DNA from: Mycobacterium sp. 852002-10029_SCH5224772
GTDB lineage: Bacteria; Actinomycetota; Actinomycetes; Mycobacteriales; Mycobacteriaceae
Assembly (NCBI RefSeq): GCF_001667315.1
Contig: NZ_LZHT01000097.1
Coordinates: forward strand, 1 to 45,242
Length of the DNA: 45,242 bases
Reading direction: 5' to 3'
Part shown: positions 40,972 to 45,242 of the stretch, one piece after another
Layout of the letters: each line of letters begins with the position of its first letter
How positions within the stretch are numbered: position 1 is the stretch's first letter
Position numbers and translations under genes: made by a program
The notes under the pieces: model-generated
Told to the model about the DNA's origin: nothing
Seen by the model: only the letters and a program-made list of their open reading frames with translations
Database searches by the model: none

Positions 40972-41190
40972 CTACGAATTGTTCTCCGGGTCTTCGGCCA
41001 GATAGGTGACCTCATACCACCGTTTGTGGGGCTCGGCGTCGTACGTCTCGGCCGCCGTTGCCCGCTCCAGCCGAACGTCGGTCAGATGCGGATTGTCAAC
41101 GCGGATAAAGTCTTCGAGCTCAGCGTGAAGCGCTTCGCCGTCCAGGGTGATATCCGCGAGCGCCCTGGCGCCGTACCTCGTCCAACTCAC
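40972..41190 (-). CDS. Small hypothetical acidic protein
   Basis: A 72-residue soluble protein (VSWTRYGARALADITLDGEALHAELEDFIRVDNPHLTDVRLERATAAETYDAEPHKRWYEVTYLAEDPENNS). Alternating charged/hydrophobic composition is protein-like, and codon third positions are GC-rich as in neighbours. Not recognised. The start GTG 41190 has GAGG immediately upstream, spacing shorter than usual. It is divergent from the amidohydrolase gene. Reality is uncertain. Confidence 0.5.
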   Translation of the reverse strand: MSWTRYGARALADITLDGEALHAELEDFIRVDNPHLTDVRLERATAAETYDAEPHKRWYEVTYLAEDPENNS

Positions 41191-41307
41191 ACCTCACATC
41201 TTGCTATGGCCGTGGCGACGCACGGTACTGCGGGCGTCCTCGCGAACATTCGCCCTTCGCCAGCCGATCCGTGTCTCCTATACTCGACCTACTCATTGGA
41301 GGGCGCG

Positions 41308-42582
41308 ATGGCTACAACCTGGGACACGCTGGATCAATACGTCGTCATTTCGACGGATACCCACGCCGGCGCGGATCTTTACGACTACAAACCGTATCTG
41401 CCGGCGGGTCTGCACGATGAGTTCGATGCGTGGGCCAAGGCGTACGCCAGCCCGTTCGACGATCTGATCATCGCCACCGCCAACCGGAACTGGGACCACG
41501 AGCTTCGGATCGCCGAGATGGATGCCGACGGGGTGGCCGCCGAGGTGCTGTTGCCCAACACCGTTCCGCCGTTCTTCCCGACCACCCCGAACATCACCAT
41601 CAGCTTGCCCCGCACGCGTGCGGAGTTCGAGAAGCGGTGGGCCGGCGTGCAGGCCCACAACCGGTGGCAGGTCGATTTCTGTTCGCTGGCCCCGACCCGC
41701 CGCCGCGGGCTGATCCAGATCTTTCCCAACGACGTCGAGCTGGCGCTGGATGAAATCCGCTGGGGCGTGGAGCAGGATTGCTTTGGCGGCGTGCTGATTC
41801 CGCCCGTTTCGCCGGGCGACCCGCAGGTGGCCCCACTTTTTCACACGCGCTATGACCCGCTCTGGGCGCTGTGCGCCGAACTGGACCTCACGGTGGTGCA
41901 GCATGCGGGTGCCGGCAGCCCGGAGATGCCGATGGACCAGCCGGCCTCCAACGCGGTGCTGATCACCGAGATGGCGCTGTGGGCCCAGCGGACCCTGGGA
42001 CACCTGATCCTGGCCGGGGTGTTCGAGCGGTATCCGACGCTGCGATTCGTGCCGACGGAGCAGGGCACGATGTGGGTGCCTGGGCAACTCGGCGTCCTCG
42101 ACGCGATGGTGCCCACCATGAAGTCCGACGCGGGCAATCGCACCTACGGAATGTTCGGCGGATCGTCGGTCGACGAGCTGACCCTGACGCCGAGCGAATA
42201 CGTCCAGCGGAACTGCTTTTTCGCCACTGAGCTGATGCCGTACGACGGCGCGATGATCGACTTCATGGGGCCCGAGCACATCATGTGGGGCAGTGACTAT
42301 CCCCATGAGGAGGGCTTTGCGCCCCACTCCAAGTTGGCCATCCGATGGGCCCTGCACGACAGGCCGCAGGATGTCTGCCGAAAGATATTGGGCGGCAATG
42401 CCGGTCGCCTGTACCGTTTCGACCTCGAGGCGTTGGTGCCCGTGGCGGCCAAGATCGGGCCGACCGTTGCGGAGGTGTCCACTCCCTTGGAGGACACGGG
42501 TTATCACGCCCCAGCCGCGTTCGGCTACCGGCCGTTCGAAGGGGGCCTGGCCCTCAAGCGGCTGGCTCCCGAACGGCGCTAA
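41308..42582 (+). CDS. Amidohydrolase family protein (amidohydrolase_2)
   Basis: A 424-residue metal-dependent hydrolase or decarboxylase of the amidohydrolase_2 (ACMSD-like) group. Metal ligand motifs: VVISTDTHAG near residue 18, VVQHAGAGSP (His) in the middle, and HIMWGSDYPHEEG (Asp) near 340. RLYRFDLEAL closes the barrel. ATG 41308 has GGAGGG upstream. Similar proteins act on aromatic or cyclic carboxylates in catabolic clusters; substrate not known. The stop overlaps the stop of the convergent IclR gene. It probably belongs to one accessory catabolic locus with IclR, SDR and the decarboxylase-like gene. Confidence 0.9.
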   Translation: MATTWDTLDQYVVISTDTHAGADLYDYKPYLPAGLHDEFDAWAKAYASPFDDLIIATANRNWDHELRIAEMDADGVAAEVLLPNTVPPFFPTTPNITISLPRTRAEFEKRWAGVQAHNRWQVDFCSLAPTRRRGLIQIFPNDVELALDEIRWGVEQDCFGGVLIPPVSPGDPQVAPLFHTRYDPLWALCAELDLTVVQHAGAGSPEMPMDQPASNAVLITEMALWAQRTLGHLILAGVFERYPTLRFVPTEQGTMWVPGQLGVLDAMVPTMKSDAGNRTYGMFGGSSVDELTLTPSEYVQRNCFFATELMPYDGAMIDFMGPEHIMWGSDYPHEEGFAPHSKLAIRWALHDRPQDVCRKILGGNAGRLYRFDLEALVPVAAKIGPTVAEVSTPLEDTGYHAPAAFGYRPFEGGLALKRLAPERR

Positions 42583-43466
42583 CCGGATTCGTCGCTCAAG
42601 GCGGCGCTCAGTCGGCGGGTAGCCGAAGAGAGCTGCGCCCCAAGGCGGGTGACCGCCGTGCCGCTAATCGGTTCGGCGCTGGGAACCAGGCTGAGCATCA
42701 GGGCGATGCGGGACCCCGGCCCCAGGATTGGGGAGTCGATGTGGCTCACCTCGTAGGTGCGGTCCGGGGCAAGCGTGGCCGGGAACCACTCCTCCTGATG
42801 GATCAATTCGTCGGTCAGCGCCTGCGCCAGCTGGCTCAGCCGGGTGGAACGCACCTCGGCGCTGCGCACGAGCAGGGCCAACTCCTGCAGGCGCAGATCG
42901 GGCAGCAGGTGCAGCCCGACCGCGTAGCCGCGCCGCCGGGCGGTCGTGATGGCCTCGCGGTAGCGATCGCGCACGTCGTCCGGCAGGGCCGCCAGCCAGC
43001 GCTCCCGGGCCTCCGCGCCGGCCCAGGCAACCGTCGACGCCCCATAGGGCGGGCGGTGGGGGAACTGGGTGCCGATGGGCATCGGATGACCGCCGCCGTG
43101 CGGGCTTCGGACCTGATCGACGACGGTGGAGTAGTCCTCGCTCACCGAGAAGGCGACGCAGTGGGCGCCCGTCGCGGCCGACAGCTCGGCCATCGCGGAG
43201 CGGGCCAGCACCAGGGCGGGGTATCGGCCGGCCGCCTCGCGGCCGAGGCGGACCAGGGCGGGGCCCAAGTGGTAGGTCTTGCGCACCGGGTCGCGCAGTA
43301 GCCAGCCGGCTCGGAGCAATTCGGAGAGCATCGAATGGCAGCTGGCCTTGTGGACGCTCAACTGGCGCGACACCTCGGCCAACGTCATCCCCGCACTCCC
43401 ATCGCCCGCCAGATGCTCGAACAGGTTCACGACCCGTTCGGTCTGCGGCGAGGGGCGCGGTGCCAT
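42579..43466 (-). CDS. IclR-family transcriptional regulator
   Basis: A 295-residue regulator from ATG 43466 (MAPRPSPQTERVVNLFEHLAG). N-terminal winged helix: MTLAEVSRQLSVHKASCHSMLSELLRAGWLLRDPVRKTYHLGPALVRLG. The effector-binding domain follows (LARSAMAELSAATGAHCVAFSVSEDYSTVVDQVRSP ... PIGTQFPHRPPYGASTVAWAG). A C-terminal extension beyond ~235 is longer than in minimal IclR proteins. No SD is seen. Divergent from the SDR gene, with a 15-bp palindrome between them that is a plausible operator; it likely controls the SDR/decarboxylase genes and perhaps the amidohydrolase. Confidence 0.92.
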   Translation of the reverse strand: MAPRPSPQTERVVNLFEHLAGDGSAGMTLAEVSRQLSVHKASCHSMLSELLRAGWLLRDPVRKTYHLGPALVRLGREAAGRYPALVLARSAMAELSAATGAHCVAFSVSEDYSTVVDQVRSPHGGGHPMPIGTQFPHRPPYGASTVAWAGAEARERWLAALPDDVRDRYREAITTARRRGYAVGLHLLPDLRLQELALLVRSAEVRSTRLSQLAQALTDELIHQEEWFPATLAPDRTYEVSHIDSPILGPGSRIALMLSLVPSAEPISGTAVTRLGAQLSSATRRLSAALSDESG

Positions 43467-43476
43467 GGGCACAATG

Positions 43477-43491
43477 GTCGCATAATGCGAC
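43477..43491. promoter_or_regulatory. candidate IclR operator (15-bp palindrome)
   Basis: GTCGCATAATGCGAC is a perfect 7-1-7 palindrome, the architecture of known IclR-type operators. It lies 11 bp upstream of the IclR start codon and 32 bp upstream of the SDR start. A longer inverted pair, ATGGTCGC (43474-43481) and GCGACCAT (43509-43516), brackets the space. Confidence 0.6.
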
Positions 43492-43522
43492 TTCTTGCGG
43501 TGATATACGCGACCATGTGACC

Positions 43523-44483
43523 ATGGCCACAATGGAAGACCTGCGCGGCAAGGTGGCGGTCGTAACCGGCGGGGCCGGGGGCATCGGCCGTGCCATGGGC
43601 CGCCGTTTCGGTCACGAGGGCATGAAGGTGGTGCTGGCCGACGTCCTCGCCGAACCGTTGGACGAGGCGACCCCGGGCGCTCGCGGACGAGGGCATCGAG
43701 GCCGCCGGGGTCCTCACCGACGTCACCGACTATTCCTCGGTCGAGTCGCTGGCCAAGGAGGCGGTCTCCCGCTTCGGCGCGGTGCACGTGGTGTGCAACA
43801 ACGCCGGCACCGGCGGGGTCTCCGAGGGGTACATGTGGGAACACGACCTGGCCGACTGGCGGTGGGGGATCGACGTCAACGTGCTGGGCGTCATCCACGG
43901 CATCAAGGCCTTCGTGCCCGTCTTGCTCGAGCAGGGCGAGGGACACGTGGTCAACACCTGCTCGGGCAATGGCGGGTTCGCGCCGATCGCCCGCGGTGCC
44001 ATGGGCGGGCCGGCCACGGCCGTCTACCCGATGACCAAGGCGGCGGTGCTCTGCCTGACCGAGAGCCTCTACACGCACCTGGAGATGACCGGGACCCGGG
44101 TTCGGGCGCACGTCCTTTTCCCCGGCGGCTTTTTGAACACCGGCATCTGGGAGTCGTGGCGGCACCGGCCGCAGCGTTACGCCGCGACCCAGCAACGCCG
44201 CACGCCCGCCCAGACACTGGACAAGGTCGTGGCCCGCTTCGAGGCGGCCGGCGCCCACGTCGAGTTCACCCCGCTGGAGACCGTCGCTGACCAGGTGGTG
44301 GACGGAATTCGGGCGGACCGCTTCTGGATGATGGGCCCACCCACTCCGGCCGATCAGGTGGTGAGCAGCAAGGCGGCGTCGATCCTCGCGCGTGGAGCTC
44401 CCGACTACCTGGTCGACGTCCTCGGACAAAACGCCGGGAAGGACGCCGGGAAGGGCTCCGAAACGAAAGGAGAAAAACGTTGA
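43523..44483 (+). pseudogene. Short-chain dehydrogenase/reductase, frameshifted
   Basis: The N-terminal part (MATMEDLRGKVAVVTGGAGGIGRAMGRRF, ATG 43523) has the SDR cofactor motif TGGAGGIG. Near 43671-43677 the run ACCCCGGG has one C too many: removing it joins LDEAT to RALADEGIEAAGVLTDVTD and restores a protein of about 319 residues. The downstream frame has VCNNAG, the catalytic Ser (NTCSGNGG) and Y-x3-K (VYPMTKAAVL). Either a real frameshift mutation or an error in a short homopolymer; the intact downstream frame favours an error or a recent event. It overlaps the decarboxylase-like gene (TTGA). Confidence 0.8.
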
Positions 44484-45023
44484 ACACCAACGTAATCCGC
44501 TACGGTCCTCGCCCGCCCGAGGCGCAAGTCGACCACGAGATCGATGCCACCAAGGCGCCCATCGCCACCGAGGCGGTGACCGTCACCTACCTGACCGATC
44601 CGGAAATCGTCGCGGCCGTGCTGCCCAAGCCGCTGGAGCCGGCGGCCGAACCGCTGGTGCGCATCCAGCTTCAGCGGGTCCAGATCGAGGGCATGGCGCC
44701 GTTCGGGTCGGCGGTGTTTTCGGTGACGGCCCGGCACGGCGACGTCGAGGGCGACTATCCGCTCTTCATGCCCCAGTCCACCGAGCAGTCGGTCACGGGC
44801 GGGCGTGAAACCTTCGGTGAGCCAAAGAAATTGGCGCGCATCGAGGTCGAGCGCGACGGCGATCGTGTCACCGCCGGCGTTGACCGGTTGGGTTATCCGC
44901 TGATCAGAGTCAGCGGCCAGATCACCGGTCCGGCGGAGTTGCCGCTCGACCAGGTGAACACCGAGTTCTACTTCAAGTTCCTGCGCGCCCCCGACGGCGG
45001 CGGCCTCACCGACCCCCACCTGG
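44480..45023 (+). CDS. Acetoacetate decarboxylase-like protein, interrupted
   Basis: The frame starts at TTG 44480, which overlaps the SDR stop; AAAGGAGA lies seven bases upstream. About 181 residues follow, with TYLTDPEIVAAVLPKPLEPA, FSVTARHGDVEGDYPLFMPQSTEQSVTGGRETFGEPKKLA. The PKK lysine is the Schiff-base residue position of acetoacetate decarboxylases. After TDPHL the reading frame enters an inverted segment: the expected continuation (VYGEYHRHYEVLEHIDG) is found on the minus strand at 45165 downward. It is therefore broken here, probably by an artefact. It would act on a beta-keto acid or a related ligand. Confidence 0.8.
44950..45023 (+). repeat. left arm of 74-bp perfect inverted duplication
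   Basis: It begins CCAGGTGAACACC and ends CCCCCACCTGG. It is identical to the reverse complement of 45166-45239 over 74 bases, with no mismatch. It encodes QVNTEFYFKFLRAPDGG of the decarboxylase-like protein. Confidence 0.9.
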
Positions 45024-45239
45024 ACGGTGCGCCGGCGACACCAGGTGATCGACCTGATCTGCCGAATGACGATGTCGGCCACCGGATCCAACGGCGACTC
45101 CCCCAACTCGAGGGAGCCGTCGATGTGCTCCAGCACCTCGTAGTGCCGGTGGTACTCGCCGTAGACCAGGTGGGGGTCGGTGAGGCCGCCGCCGTCGGGG
45201 GCGCGCAGGAACTTGAAGTAGAACTCGGTGTTCACCTGG
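45024..45239 (-). other. inverted 3' portion of the decarboxylase-like gene
   Basis: Read on the minus strand from 45239, this encodes NTEFYFKFLRAPDGG (duplicated arm, 45239-45166), then VYGEYHRHYEVLEHIDGSLE and DPVADIVIRQIRSITWCRRRT. That is the natural continuation of the plus-strand protein that stops at 45023. The arrangement equals a jump from the top strand to the bottom strand of the same gene, as produced by template-switch chimeras or by an inverted duplication. Confidence 0.8.
45166..45239 (-). repeat. right arm of 74-bp perfect inverted duplication
   Basis: Reverse complement of 44950-45023. The arms are separated by 142 bp of unique sequence, and the right arm ends three bases from the window edge. 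Confidence 0.9.
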
Positions 45240-45242
45240 GCC

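Noticed and set aside
40750..41307. 186-codon N-terminal extension of the amidohydrolase
   Set aside because: It is antisense to the DUF4189 and 72-codon genes and lacks family similarity; ATG 41308 has a good SD.
45024..45242. Continuation of the decarboxylase-like reading frame to the window end
   Set aside because: The frame stays open only by chance through the inverted segment; the residues there are not family-like.

Overview
The window is high-GC chromosomal DNA from a Mycobacterium, most likely a slow grower of the M. avium complex type. It carries the M. tuberculosis block Rv2709 to Rv2667 in nearly unbroken order but on the opposite strand. Evidence is protein-level recognition of SigA, PpgK, SuhB, Cei, Dut, CeoB/CeoC, Dxs, HemE/HemY/HemQ, MsrB, AftC, RibD and ClpC2 in that order. 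Species and Rv correspondences are from memory; no search was run.

Layout. 1-2.8 kb: small conserved proteins (DUF3099, DUF3039, YihY-type membrane protein, DUF7455, DUF952, RidA). 2.9-6.4 kb: sigA, polyphosphate glucokinase and SuhB phosphatase. 6.4-11.3 kb: envelope protein Cei, DUF4193, DUF3093, dut, DUF3710, a small hydrolase, an OB-fold protein and DUF3159. 11.3-16.0 kb: RCK proteins CeoB/CeoC divergent from a large APC transporter, then an RNA methyltransferase. 16.0-20.5 kb: a MarR/GbsR-like regulator divergent from a four-gene operon (ABC ATPase, two permeases, FAD monooxygenase), which looks like a xenobiotic export/modification unit. 20.5-26.3 kb: ArsB-like transporter, CBS protein, dxs, RNase D-like protein and DUF3000. 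26.4-31.3 kb: EchA15-like protein and the coproporphyrin-dependent heme operon hemE-hemY-hemQ plus a methyltransferase. 31.4-38.8 kb: msrB, a VNTR-like repeat array, aftC, a lipoprotein of the alpha/beta hydrolase family, ribD, a ZapE/AFG1-type ATPase, GNAT, an exported protein and clpC2. 38.8-45.2 kb is accessory: secreted DUF732/DUF4189 proteins, an amidohydrolase, an IclR regulator, a frameshifted SDR and an acetoacetate-decarboxylase-like gene that ends in an inverted duplication.

Regulation. About a dozen genes have TANNNT placed 6-8 nt before an ATG/GTG and no clear ribosome binding site, the signature of mycobacterial leaderless mRNAs. The most striking regulatory site is at clpC2: two copies of a 17-bp palindrome overlap a consensus -35 (TTGACA) and a -10, upstream of a gene whose own N-terminus contains a helix-turn-helix. 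A perfect Crp-type palindrome lies between cei and the DUF4193 gene. A 38-bp repeat occurs four times, three of them in tandem where they encode the C-terminal tail of AftC.

Both window ends look abnormal. The right end is a 74-bp perfect inverted duplication that interrupts a gene, and the left end departs from the family sequence. Both may be assembly or amplification artefacts.
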